A DNA stretch of 64,000 nt from Streptomyces typhae. Lineage in GTDB: Bacteria; Actinomycetota; Actinomycetes; Streptomycetales; Streptomycetaceae. The notes beneath the pieces were generated by a model. It saw only the letters and a list, made by a program, of their open reading frames with translations. It ran no database searches and was not told the DNA's origin. Of this stretch, positions 56,567-64,000 are shown piece after piece. A program made the translations under genes and the position numbers. Location of the stretch: assembly GCF_009755605.1 (NCBI RefSeq), contig NZ_WPNZ01000034.1, positions 40,403-104,402 on the forward strand, written 5' to 3'. The stretch's first letter is position 1, and every line of letters starts with the position of its first letter.

Positions 56567-57811
56567 ATGGATGCATTGGATGTACCGGGTACACCGGGCG
56601 GACCAGATGCACCGGGCGAGGCGGCCGGGCTGGACACGGCGAGACGACTGCGGGCGATCAGCAGTGAGCTGTCAGAGCGTTTCTACGAGCGGGACGAAGT
56701 GGTACGGACGCTGCTCGCGGCTCTCCTCGCGGGCCGGCACTCGCTGGTGCTCGGCCCGCCCGGAACGGCCAAGTCCGAGCTGGCGCGGGAGCTCACCGGC
56801 AGAGTCGCCGGGGCGTCGTACTGGGAGATCCTGCTGTCGAAGTTCACCGCGCCGACGAGGATGTTCGGGCCCGTGGACGTCGCCGCGCTGGCCCGCGGCG
56901 AGTACCGCCAGGTCTACGACGGCCGCGCCACGACCGCGCACATCGCGTTCATCGACGAGATCTTCAAGTGCTCCACGGCGGCGCTGAACGAGACCCTGGG
57001 CTACCTCAACGAACGGATCTACCACCCCGAGAGCGGCGGCGAACCGATCCACTGCCCCCTCGTCGGAGCCATCACGGCGAGCAACGAACTGCCGAGCGGC
57101 GAGGACACAGCAGCGATCTACGACCGGCTCCTCGTACGGATCGAAGTCGGGTACCTGGAAGACCCCTCGAACTTCGCCGCTCTGGTCCGCTCCGCCGTCA
57201 AGCGCCCTGAGGCGTCGACTCGTACGACAGTCGAACTGACCGCACTGCAGCACGCTGTGGCCGAGAGTGTCCCTGCCGTGGAGGTACCCGAAGCGATCGT
57301 GGACGCGGTGTGCACGCTGCGGGCAGCCTTGCGCCGCAAGGAACTCATCGCCTCCGACCGCCGCTGGCGGCAGGCGGTGGGCCTGCTCCAGGCGTCCGCC
57401 TATCTGGACGGCCGCCCGGCGGTCGGCGAGACCGACCTGTCGGTGCTGACCCATGTGCTGTGGGACTCCCCCGCCCAGCGTCCGACCGTCGAGCGCGAGG
57501 TGCTGCACCTGGTCAATCCCGACGCCAAGGAGGCTCTCGACCTCGCCGACACGATCGAGGAGCTGGAGACCCAACTCGACTCCATGGCAGGCCAGTCGCG
57601 CGAGGCGCTGAGCGAATGGGTCATCAAGAAGGCGCACAACAAACTCGCCATGGCGGGCAAGCGGCTGGAGAAGCTACGCGAGGAGGCTGCCGTCGCGGGT
57701 CGCTCCACCGCCACCATCGACCGGGTCACCGGCCGCCAGCGCGCCGTTCGCGCCCGTGTCCTCACGGAGGCCCTCGGCATGGACGCGAGTACGGTGCAGG
57801 CCCAGCTGTGA
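56567..57811 (+). CDS. MoxR-type AAA+ ATPase, RavA-like
   Basis: ATG at 56567 follows AAGGAG with ideal spacing; the frame is open further upstream but lacks a supported start. The 414-residue ATPase has Walker A LGPPGTAKSELA (about 61-72), FTAPTRMFGPVD, Walker B IAFIDEIFK (about 127-135) and ITASNELPSG (sensor 1). The pattern LSERFYERDEVVRTLLAALLAG and the YDRLLVRIEVGYL lid closely follow E. coli RavA. The C-terminal part is coiled (LADTIEELETQLDSMAGQSREAL). RavA acts with the vWA protein ViaA, and a ViaA-like protein is encoded two genes on, with overlapping starts. Confidence 0.92.
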   Translation: MDALDVPGTPGGPDAPGEAAGLDTARRLRAISSELSERFYERDEVVRTLLAALLAGRHSLVLGPPGTAKSELARELTGRVAGASYWEILLSKFTAPTRMFGPVDVAALARGEYRQVYDGRATTAHIAFIDEIFKCSTAALNETLGYLNERIYHPESGGEPIHCPLVGAITASNELPSGEDTAAIYDRLLVRIEVGYLEDPSNFAALVRSAVKRPEASTRTTVELTALQHAVAESVPAVEVPEAIVDAVCTLRAALRRKELIASDRRWRQAVGLLQASAYLDGRPAVGETDLSVLTHVLWDSPAQRPTVEREVLHLVNPDAKEALDLADTIEELETQLDSMAGQSREALSEWVIKKAHNKLAMAGKRLEKLREEAAVAGRSTATIDRVTGRQRAVRARVLTEALGMDASTVQAQL

Positions 57812-58566
57812 ACAGCGAGGAAATCGAAATCGGGCTCGGAGTCGCGGCCGGGTTCGGAGGCGAGGTCGGAGTCCGGGCCGGGTTCGGAGTCGGGGCCGGG
57901 ATGGATTCCGACACCGCCGCGAGGGTGGGACAGGTGCGACACACCACTGCCGTCGTCGCGGACCGCTTCGACCGGTTCACGTGGCGCGACACGTACGAGC
58001 AGTCGGCCGGCCTGCGTGAACTGGCCGAGGAGTTGGAGGCGCGTCACGCCTGCTCCACCGACCTGCTGGCCGACGCGTTCCTGGCCGCGTACAAAGTCGG
58101 CCTCCGGTTGCGCGACCGCACGGAGATGCACCCCGGCCGGCTGGTCAACCACCAGATCATCACGGCGCTGGTGGGCGCACCGGAGTTCGCCGACCTGCGC
58201 CGGGAGACGGTCGGCGACCCGTATGCCGCCGCCATGGCCGTACTCGCCCAGGCAGCCGCGCTGCGCCGGATCCTTGAACGCTCCCACGACGCGCAGGAGC
58301 AGGTCCAGCAGCCGCCCTGGACCATCCAGCAGGTGCAACGCCAGACCCAGCAGCACCAGCAAATCCCACAGACGCCGCAGACGCCGCAGACGCCGCAGCC
58401 TCCGCAGCCTCCGCAGGAGAGCGGACACCCCGCAGGCACCGCGCGCCAGACCGCGGAGGACGACGCCGCGCAACCCTTCGCCGGGGCCGCCTCCCCCATT
58501 GGCGCGCCACCGCACGGAACGCCGCCGCAAGAGCCGCTCAAGTCGTACGCGAAGAGGCCGCGATGA
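57808..58566 (+). CDS. Adaptor protein of the RavA/vWA module, Q/P-rich tail
   Basis: GTG at 57808 overlaps the ATPase stop (GTGA), and the stop overlaps the vWA start (ATGA); 252 residues. It opens with Gly-rich imperfect repeats (GLGVAAGFGGEVGVRAGFG), then a helical domain (about 45-165: RFDRFTWRDTYEQSAGLRELAEELEARH and AFLAAYKVGLRL). The tail is disordered and glutamine/proline-rich (QQHQQIPQTPQTPQTPQPPQPPQ). In E. coli ViaA a helical region precedes the vWA domain in one chain. Here that part seems split into its own gene. I do not recognise the family by name. Confidence 0.75.
   Translation: MNSEEIEIGLGVAAGFGGEVGVRAGFGVGAGMDSDTAARVGQVRHTTAVVADRFDRFTWRDTYEQSAGLRELAEELEARHACSTDLLADAFLAAYKVGLRLRDRTEMHPGRLVNHQIITALVGAPEFADLRRETVGDPYAAAMAVLAQAAALRRILERSHDAQEQVQQPPWTIQQVQRQTQQHQQIPQTPQTPQTPQPPQPPQESGHPAGTARQTAEDDAAQPFAGAASPIGAPPHGTPPQEPLKSYAKRPR
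58344..58422. repeat. Nine-base coding repeats (CAGACGCCG) in the adaptor gene
   Basis: CAGACGCCG and CAGCCTCCG units recur in tandem, encoding QTP and QPP. In frame, copy number could vary without loss of function. Confidence 0.8.
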
Positions 58567-59450
58567 TGCGCGCGTGGGGCGTCGGATCGGGCGCGCTGGA
58601 GCGCATGTCCTTCGGCGAGCGCGCCCGGCTCGCCGAACGCCTTCGCACCAGCCGTCTCGCCCGCTGGGCCGAGCTGATCGGCCGCTTCCGGCAGATGGCC
58701 GACGGTGAGCGCGCCCGCAAAGTGGAGAACGCCAACGGCGAGCTGGTCGGTGTCACGCTCGGCGACGATCTCTCCCGTGTCATCCCCTCCGAGCTGGCCA
58801 ACCTCGGCCTGCCCGGGTCGCGTGCGCTGTTCGCCGCGCGTTACGCCGCCGGGGAACTGATGCTGTACGACAGCCAGGGCGAGCAGGACACCGGCCGGGG
58901 TGCCATCGTCGCGTGCGTCGACACCTCGCACTCCATGTACGTGGAAGGACCCGGCGGAGTCACCCGGGAGGCCTGGGCCAAGGCATGCGCCCTGGCCCTT
59001 CTCGACCAGGCCCGGCACGCGGGACGTGATTTTGTCGGCATTCTCTTCTCCGCCGCCGACAAGATCCAGGTCTTCCGCTTCCCGGCAGGTCCGCCCGCCG
59101 ACACCGCCCAGGTGCTCGACTTCGCGGAGAGCTTCCTCGGCGGGGGCACCAGCTACCAGACGCCTCTGACGGCGGCTGCCGAGCTGCTGGAGGAGGAGTT
59201 CAACGACGCTGCCCGCACGCGCGGCGACATCGTGATGCTCACCGACGACGAGTGCGGCGTCACCGAGGAGTGGACGCGCGGCTGGAACGAAGCCAAACGG
59301 CTGCTCGGCTTCCGCGTCTTCGGCGTGGCCATCGGGGCCCCGCCCGCTGCCGCGGCGGGCTCCGTCCTCGACGCCCTGTCGGACAACCTCCGTTCCATCG
59401 AGGACTTCACCGATGTCCATGCGGCCGCGGACCTGTTCCGCGTGATCTGA
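58563..59450 (+). CDS. vWA-domain protein, ViaA-like
   Basis: The 295-residue protein starts at ATGA overlapping the adaptor stop. Residues 1-105 are a helical lead (MSFGERARLAERLRTSRLARWAELIGRFRQMADGERARK), matching the region before the vWA domain of ViaA. The vWA domain (about 112-290) has MIDAS motif VDTSHSM (DxSxS, near 119-123), a threonine in GGGTSY and an aspartate in VMLTDDE, so metal binding should be intact. A vWA protein paired with a MoxR ATPase normally acts as a substrate or metal-insertion chaperone. Confidence 0.9.
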   Translation: MMRAWGVGSGALERMSFGERARLAERLRTSRLARWAELIGRFRQMADGERARKVENANGELVGVTLGDDLSRVIPSELANLGLPGSRALFAARYAAGELMLYDSQGEQDTGRGAIVACVDTSHSMYVEGPGGVTREAWAKACALALLDQARHAGRDFVGILFSAADKIQVFRFPAGPPADTAQVLDFAESFLGGGTSYQTPLTAAAELLEEEFNDAARTRGDIVMLTDDECGVTEEWTRGWNEAKRLLGFRVFGVAIGAPPAAAAGSVLDALSDNLRSIEDFTDVHAAADLFRVI

Positions 59451-59687
59451 CCCAGCTCCCGGCAGGCCAGGCACGAGAAGCCCCGGTCACGGGCCCTCGC
59501 GCGAGGAGCCCCGCCGCCCCCTCGCCCCCACCCGTTCCGACCGACGGGCTGCCCACTCTCCTGCACGCACAATGGCCTAAAGTGATTTAACGTTCAACCT
59601 ATATGCGCGGCATGCTGGTGAACAGGTCGGCGACCACCACCCAAATCTCCGGCCCAACATCCCACCCGACCAAGGGAGATGACCGTC

Positions 59688-60221
59688 ATGAGCCAGACAC
59701 TGCCGCCGCTCCGCCTCCACCACAACGCCTGGATCACCGACGACCAAGAAGCCAACCGGCGCTTCTACGAGGACGTGATCGGCCTGCCCCTCGTGGCCAC
59801 ATGGACCGAGCGCGAGGTGCTGTCCGGGACCGAGCGTGCCTACAGTCACACCCTGTACGGCATGGCCGACGGCAGCGCGCTCGCCTTCTTCCAGTTCGCG
59901 AACCCCGAGGACCAGGCGGAGTTCAAGACCGACATCGATTCCACGCCGCTACGCCACATCGCCTTCAAGGTCGAGGCGGAGGCCCAGGAGGCCGTGCGGG
60001 AACGCGTCGCCGCGGCCGGCTACGCGGAGACGAACGCCCACGTGATCGACCACGGGTACTGCGTCTCGCTGTACGTCACGGACCCCAACGGGCTGATACT
60101 GGAGTTCGTCGTCGACCACCCCGACGTGGAGAAGATCGACGCCGAGCGGCGTGCCACAGCACACGCCGACCTCTCCCGCTGGCTCGCAGGCGACCACACC
60201 AGCAACAACCACTGGCGTTGA
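59688..60221 (+). CDS. VOC-fold (glyoxalase/dioxygenase superfamily) protein
   Basis: The second ATG (59688) is chosen because AAGGGAG lies nine bases before it and abuts the first ATG. The 177-residue protein has two beta-alpha-beta-beta-beta halves: LRLHHNAWITDDQEANRRFYEDVIGLPL and LRHIAFKVEAEAQ, ending DPNGLILEFVVD. His near residue 11 and in LRHIAF and Glu in LEFV can form the metal site. Function could be a dioxygenase-like lyase or isomerase; no neighbour fixes it. An AT-rich patch at 59575-59605 (TAAAGTGATTTAACG) is the likely promoter. Confidence 0.83.
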   Translation: MSQTLPPLRLHHNAWITDDQEANRRFYEDVIGLPLVATWTEREVLSGTERAYSHTLYGMADGSALAFFQFANPEDQAEFKTDIDSTPLRHIAFKVEAEAQEAVRERVAAAGYAETNAHVIDHGYCVSLYVTDPNGLILEFVVDHPDVEKIDAERRATAHADLSRWLAGDHTSNNHWR

Positions 60222-60238
60222 CCAGTCAACGGAACTGT

Positions 60239-60271
60239 GAGGGTGAGGTCGGGCCGTTCGACCTCACCCTC
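60239..60271. terminator. Terminator hairpin after the VOC gene
   Basis: GAGGGTGAGGTCG pairs perfectly over 13 bases with 60259-60271 around a seven-base loop. Confidence 0.8.
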
Positions 60272-60364
60272 GCCAGTCCTCCCTGGTCTCGCCGGTCCTC
60301 CCTGGTCTCGCCAGTCCCGCTCGATCTCACCGGTCCTTCTCGATCTCGCCGGTCCTTCCCGGTG
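60272..60364. repeat. 19-21 bp tandem repeats between VOC and PD40 genes
   Basis: Four to five copies of a unit like CTCGCCGGTCCTTCCCGGT lie directly after the terminator hairpin and run to the PD40 gene end. Confidence 0.75.
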
Positions 60365-60383
60365 ACGCGGTCGCGCCGAGCCC

Positions 60384-61667
60384 TTACCGCCGCAGCAGGA
60401 ACACGTCCGACGCCTTGTTCGTGTCGCCCGGCACCAAGTCGTTCTTGGACGAGGTGAACGCTATCCGGCGGGCGTCCGCGTCGGGACTGGCGTTCTCGGC
60501 ACCTGACAGCACCGTGCGTACCTCCCCCGTCCGGAGGTCGCGCACGCTGACGTTCATGCCGTCGTTGAAGAGCAGGTGCTGGCCGTCAGCGCTGAACGTG
60601 CCGCCTGTGGCCGTCTGGCCGGCGGTCGTCGCCGTCTGCCGCCAGGTCTGCTTCGCACGCCACTCGCGGACGAAGACGTCCGTCTTTTCGTTCGTGTCGT
60701 CGGGGACGAGGTTGTCCGCCCACGTCTGGAAGGCGACGCTGTCGCCGTCGGGGCTGATGTCAGCGAGGTAGGAAGCGTTCCACGAGAACCCGTGATGGGG
60801 GACGTCGACCTTCTCGGTCTGCCCTGTCGTGCGGTCGGTGACGTAGAGATCGCGGTGGGGCGGTCCGCTGTGGCCCCCGGCGTGCATCTCGTAGGCCACC
60901 ACACTGCCGTCCGCGCTGATGACGGGCCTTTTGGCCTGCCGGTAGTCGGGCGGGTAGATGCTCACCCGCTGGGTGACCCCCTCCTTGAGGTCGCGTACGT
61001 AGACGCGCGTCGCACCGGCTCCGTACTCCGGCCACCAGGGCCGATGGTCCGCCAGGAACGCCACATAGCGGCCGTCCGCGCTGATGGACGGAGACCGTCC
61101 GACGATCGCGTAGTCCTCGGGCACGCCGACGTTCACCTTCTCGGTGCGACCGCTGCCGAGATCACGGACGTAGACCTCGCCGACCTCACCCTTGTCGCCC
61201 TGGCTCCCGTCGACCTCGCTGACCGCGGCGAAGGCCAGGCGGCTGCCGTCCGCGCTGAGTGACGACTCGCCCGTCCACGATGCCTTGGGCGCGCCCGAGT
61301 CCCGGGCGTGCACCTGGGTCAGCTTTCCGTTGCGCACATCCTTGACGTACAGCTCGAACTTGTCCTTGTGGGCGAGAGGGCCGAAGTTCTTCGCCATGGA
61401 GTAGAAGCTCACGACGTTGCCGTCGGCGCTGAGCCCACCGTAGGCGGACGCGCCCTGGCCCTGCTTGCCGTCGGCTGTGACACTCACCCGCTCGATTCGC
61501 GGCTTGGGTGGTGCTTGCTCGGCCGACACCGCGAAGGACGCTCCGGCGAGCGCCGTCACCGCTGTGACTGCCATGACTGTCATGACGGCTGTGATGGCTG
61601 TGACTGCTGAGGCCGCCACCGCGGACAATCTCGTGCCTCGGGCACCCACCCGTCTTCGGAAGTGCAT
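60384..61667 (-). CDS. Secreted PD40/TolB-like beta-propeller protein (paralogue 2)
   Basis: ATG at 61667 follows CTGGGGGGAAC, nearly the same leader as the paralogue at 44231. The 427-residue protein has a hydrophobic signal segment (VTAITAVMTVMAVTAVTALAGASFAVSA, itself repetitive) and blades with LSADGSRLAF, ISADGRYVAFL, ISADGSVVAYE and ISPDGDSVAFQ. It ends LVPGDTNKASDVFLLRR, matching the ending of the other copy. Blades probably close one propeller. Role unknown; duplication within 16 kb suggests selection for dosage or two ligands. Confidence 0.86.
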   Translation of the reverse strand: MHFRRRVGARGTRLSAVAASAVTAITAVMTVMAVTAVTALAGASFAVSAEQAPPKPRIERVSVTADGKQGQGASAYGGLSADGNVVSFYSMAKNFGPLAHKDKFELYVKDVRNGKLTQVHARDSGAPKASWTGESSLSADGSRLAFAAVSEVDGSQGDKGEVGEVYVRDLGSGRTEKVNVGVPEDYAIVGRSPSISADGRYVAFLADHRPWWPEYGAGATRVYVRDLKEGVTQRVSIYPPDYRQAKRPVISADGSVVAYEMHAGGHSGPPHRDLYVTDRTTGQTEKVDVPHHGFSWNASYLADISPDGDSVAFQTWADNLVPDDTNEKTDVFVREWRAKQTWRQTATTAGQTATGGTFSADGQHLLFNDGMNVSVRDLRTGEVRTVLSGAENASPDADARRIAFTSSKNDLVPGDTNKASDVFLLRR

Positions 61668-62129
61668 GTTCCCCCCAGACAACACCTGCCCCGGCCCTGT
61701 GCCGGGGCCTCACCCGGAGGTAACCGCACGAGCTGTGCCGGGTCAATCAGCCGCTTTCCGCCTCGGCGGCGGAGAAACGAGGGCTGGGTTCGCCACCCTC
61801 GCCTCCCCGGCCCTCCCCCCTACTGCCCTTCCGCTCTTCTGCCCTCGTGCCAGGACACCGGGCCCGGTTCTCGGACTGCCCGGCTGGCGGATCCCAGCGC
61901 CGTGGGGTGGCCAGAAAGCGCCGACTGACCGGCCCCCTCCGTCGGTCAGTTCAGCCCGATCACCGGGCACCCCGGGCGCCCTCCTCATGCGCCCACCAAG
62001 CGATGACGGCAGGACACGTACGGATCGACAGAACCGGCAGGCCGCCGGGCCGGACGGCCGACAGATCGGCAGACAGACCGGTAGGCCGCTGGACCGGCAG
62101 GTCGCCGGACCAGCCCCGTCAGTCAGCCC
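61668..62129. other. Intergenic region, no gene seen
   Basis: This 462-base stretch separates two leftward genes. Frames present have poor third-position GC bias and no family match. Positions 62030-62110 hold short imperfect repeats of CCGGACGGCCGACAGATCGG type. The PD40 promoter is presumably near 61680-61760. Confidence 0.5.
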
Positions 62130-62552
62130 TCAGCAGTCCGCGAAGACAGAGCTCATCACGTCCTCGTCCGCCCGCGCGAGGTTGTCCTTGAACCAGCCGG
62201 GGACCGTGCCCAGATAGCCGCTGTAGTCGCTGTGCTTGTAGATGTGGATGCGGGTGGGCGTCCGGTTCCAGGCCGAACTCGCCCGGTCCTGGAACCACGA
62301 GGGCACCTTGTGGTGGCCGCAGCTGGGCACCACCCACAACCAGCCCCCGCCGTCGTCGTTCTGGAAGAAACACGAGCCGCTACCGCACTCGGACCAGGCC
62401 CGAGCGCCGTAGTCGCCGCCACTGAGCCGGTACAGGCCCTCCACGCCCGCCACCTTGGTGACGCGGGTCTCGTCGGCGCTCGCCGCCGTCGGCGCGGCGA
62501 GTGCGAATACGGCCGCTGTCGCCGCGACGCACGCTGCGATCCTCTTGCGCAT
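62130..62552 (-). CDS. Secreted beta/gamma-crystallin-like protein, peptidase inhibitor I36 type
   Basis: ATG at 62552 follows AGGAGGGG; 140 residues. A signal peptide (MRKRIAACVAATAAVFALAA, cleavage after ASA) precedes a small mature domain. It has CGSGSCFFQND, SSAWNRTPTRIHIYKHSDYSGYLGTVPGW and NLARADEDVMSSV, which fit the single-domain beta/gamma-crystallin fold of the Streptomyces metalloproteinase inhibitor family (I36). Four cysteines could form two disulfides. It probably inhibits a peptidase or binds a surface ligand. Confidence 0.82.
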   Translation of the reverse strand: MRKRIAACVAATAAVFALAAPTAASADETRVTKVAGVEGLYRLSGGDYGARAWSECGSGSCFFQNDDGGGWLWVVPSCGHHKVPSWFQDRASSAWNRTPTRIHIYKHSDYSGYLGTVPGWFKDNLARADEDVMSSVFADC

Positions 62553-62615
62553 GTCCCCTCCTGGAGTCGCTGGATTGCTGTGCGTTCACTGTGACCTGCG
62601 GTGGCCCGACGATCC

Positions 62616-63677
62616 TCAGCAACGAGCGCACACATGATGAGCATCCGGCGCACGCGCACCCGCCCGTTCCCGGGCGCGCACCTCGCTCGGCGGGAATCCG
62701 TACGCCCTGCGGAAGGCGCGGCTGAAGTCCGCGGGGTGGCGAAAGCCCCAGCGGGCGGCCGTCGCGGCGATGGTGCGCGCGGCCGACGCCGGATCGGTCA
62801 GGTCCCTGCGGCAGCGCTCAAGACGCAGGCGCCGGATCATGGCGGCCACGGTCTCCGGTTCGTTCCGGAACAGGAGGTGGAGACTGCGTACGGAGAGGTG
62901 GTGGTGGGCGGCGATGGCCGTTGGACGCAGTTCCGGATCGCCCAGGTTCTGCTCGATGAAGACCTTGATCCGGGTGCGGAGCGCGGCCTTGCGGGTCTCC
63001 GGTGGCAGCGTGTCCTGGGCGTCGAGACGCCCCGCCAGTACGGTCGCGGCCAGATCGACTCCGATCGCACCGAGCCGGGCCAACTCCGCCGGGCCGCAGT
63101 CGCGGGCGGCTGCCGGCAGTCCGGACAGGTACGAGCCGAGCAGCGCCGCCGAGCCCGACCCGGCCCGCGTGGACAGGCGCTCGGCCAGCAGCCGGTCCGC
63201 CCGGCCACCGGCCAGCGGCAGGACCGTTCGCGGCAGCCGCAGCAGCGTCAGGCGGGACTGCCGGCCTCGGTCGAGGAAGTCGCAGACGAGCGGCGCCGAA
63301 GTGGTGAACAGGCTCATGTCGCCGCTCCCGAGACAGGCGACGCCACGGGACTGCTCCAGCCGGATGGGGCTCCCGTGGACGAGGACCAGGTAGTACTCCT
63401 CCGGGTCATGGCGGCGGATCTGCTGGGGAGAGCGGCGGGCCACCATCGGGGAGAAGGTGAAGGCGGCCACCTGGCTGTGCGGCATCCCCACGGCCTCCAC
63501 GCTGCCCCTGAAGCGGGGCGCGTGCGGGCTGCGGATCGTCACGGGCATGACCTCGGTGCCGACCATCTCGGCCCACCAGTCGAACCGATCCGGCGCCGGG
63601 ACCACATCGGTACTCGCGGACACCACCGGCCCGCCTCCGCCGTCTTTCTGACGCGCCGTCTGATTGATGCTGGACAT
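62616..63677 (-). CDS. AraC-family transcriptional regulator
   Basis: The 353-residue protein has an N-terminal AraC-binding-like sensor (about 30-230; DRFDWWAEMVGTEVMPVTI, FSPMVARRSPQQIRRHDPEEYYLVLVHG) as in NimR/AlkR-type activators. A C-terminal double helix-turn-helix follows (about 240-340; LRPTAIAAHHHLSVRSLHLLFRNEPETVAAMIRRLRLERCRRDL and WGFRHPADFSRAFRRAYGFPPSEVR). ATG at 63677. Its target is unknown; it is transcribed toward the inhibitor gene, which starts 64 bases beyond its stop. The 217 bases to the right edge gene hold no gene. Confidence 0.9.
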   Translation of the reverse strand: MSSINQTARQKDGGGGPVVSASTDVVPAPDRFDWWAEMVGTEVMPVTIRSPHAPRFRGSVEAVGMPHSQVAAFTFSPMVARRSPQQIRRHDPEEYYLVLVHGSPIRLEQSRGVACLGSGDMSLFTTSAPLVCDFLDRGRQSRLTLLRLPRTVLPLAGGRADRLLAERLSTRAGSGSAALLGSYLSGLPAAARDCGPAELARLGAIGVDLAATVLAGRLDAQDTLPPETRKAALRTRIKVFIEQNLGDPELRPTAIAAHHHLSVRSLHLLFRNEPETVAAMIRRLRLERCRRDLTDPASAARTIAATAARWGFRHPADFSRAFRRAYGFPPSEVRARERAGARAPDAHHVCARC

Positions 63678-63894
63678 TCAACGATGCTCACGGCTGACGG
63701 CCCCACCGAAAAGCCGCCAGCCGGACAGATGACGGCGGGAAGCAGCGGATGACGCCGGAAAGCAGAGGTGCTTGCGGCTGATCGCTCGCTGGTCCGGTCA
63801 TGCCTGCGAAGACACCGGCTCAGGCACACGATCCCGGAGTGAGGTTGTCGGGGTTGGTGGGGGTGGCGGGGGCGCTAGGAGTTGTCTTCAAATG

Positions 63895-64000
63895 TCACGC
63901 CCACATCAGGAGCGAGGCGAGAGTGACGGCTGCCTGGTAGGACTCGGCGGTCTTGTCGTAGCGGGTCGCGATGCCGCGCCACTGCTTGAGGCGGTTGAAA
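63895..64000 (-). mobile_element. 3' end of an IS5-like transposase gene (insertion sequence enters at the right edge)
   Basis: The last 35 codons read FNRLKQWRGIATRYDKTAES then YQAAVTLASLLMWA and a stop at 63895-63897. This is the characteristic C-terminus of IS5-family DDE transposases, where KT-ES-AA holds the terminal helix after the catalytic Glu. The element continues beyond the window. Its end is probably near 63875-63890, close to GAGTTGTCTTCAAA, but the partner inverted repeat cannot be seen. Confidence 0.85.

Noticed and set aside
1..64000. CRISPR array, tRNA or rRNA genes.
   Set aside because: The tandem repeats lack regular spacer structure, and no cloverleaf or rRNA sequence was noticed on reading both strands.

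Overview
The window is high-GC DNA (most third codon positions are G or C), with many GTG starts, GTGA/ATGA stop-start overlaps and families typical of Streptomyces or a close actinomycete. No rRNA, tRNA or CRISPR array was seen. The right edge enters an IS5-like transposase, and the left edge cuts a dioxygenase gene.

Positions 1-34,500 form a large catabolic and transport island. Its left arm runs leftwards and holds an acetoacetate-decarboxylase-fold protein, an aldehyde dehydrogenase and a class III (LigB/HpaD-like) extradiol dioxygenase. Opposite lies a glutamine-synthetase-like ligase. Next comes a leftward operon for an oligopeptide-type ABC importer (lipoprotein, OppB, fused OppC-OppD, OppF), a TetR regulator, a second aldehyde dehydrogenase and an NTF2-fold protein. 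Positions 13,000-22,100 carry a methyltransferase, two aldo/keto reductases, an SDR, a YtcJ-type amidohydrolase, an alcohol dehydrogenase, an HSL-type hydrolase and an MFS exporter. Positions 22,200-27,300 hold a homoprotocatechuate meta-cleavage operon: an HPCD-type dioxygenase, HpaE-like dehydrogenase, a DapA-family aldolase candidate and an FAH-RraA fusion. Positions 27,600-34,500 carry an alpha/beta hydrolase, a GntR/FCD regulator, two phosphotriesterase-family proteins, a second HSL hydrolase and a second YtcJ amidohydrolase. Sites of the form TNGTNNACNA lie in five promoter regions and suggest that the GntR protein controls much of the island. I infer degradation of an aromatic compound carrying ester, amide or lactone groups, with homoprotocatechuate or a relative as the ring-cleavage intermediate.

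Positions 34,700-46,200 are mixed: a secreted HEETH protein, a LysR remnant, a RidA/MarR divergent pair with paired operators, a receptor Ser/Thr kinase with an HGD loop, an SDR/SRPBCC/formate-dehydrogenase-like cluster, a secreted PD40-repeat protein and a small LuxR-type regulator.

Positions 46,600-53,430 look like a small biosynthetic cluster: a helical protein, an NRPS-like adenylation-carrier-reductase (A-T-R) enzyme, an FAD amine-oxidase-like protein and a PLP aminotransferase. The A-T-R enzyme should release an amino aldehyde.

Positions 53,700-59,450 form the least familiar unit: a repeat-rich protein, a SUKH-4-like protein, a RavA-like MoxR ATPase, a glutamine/proline-rich adaptor and a ViaA-like vWA protein, the last three in overlapping frames. 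Beyond it lie a VOC protein, a second PD40 protein, an I36-like inhibitor and an AraC regulator. The whole window is unusually rich in short tandem repeats between and inside genes.
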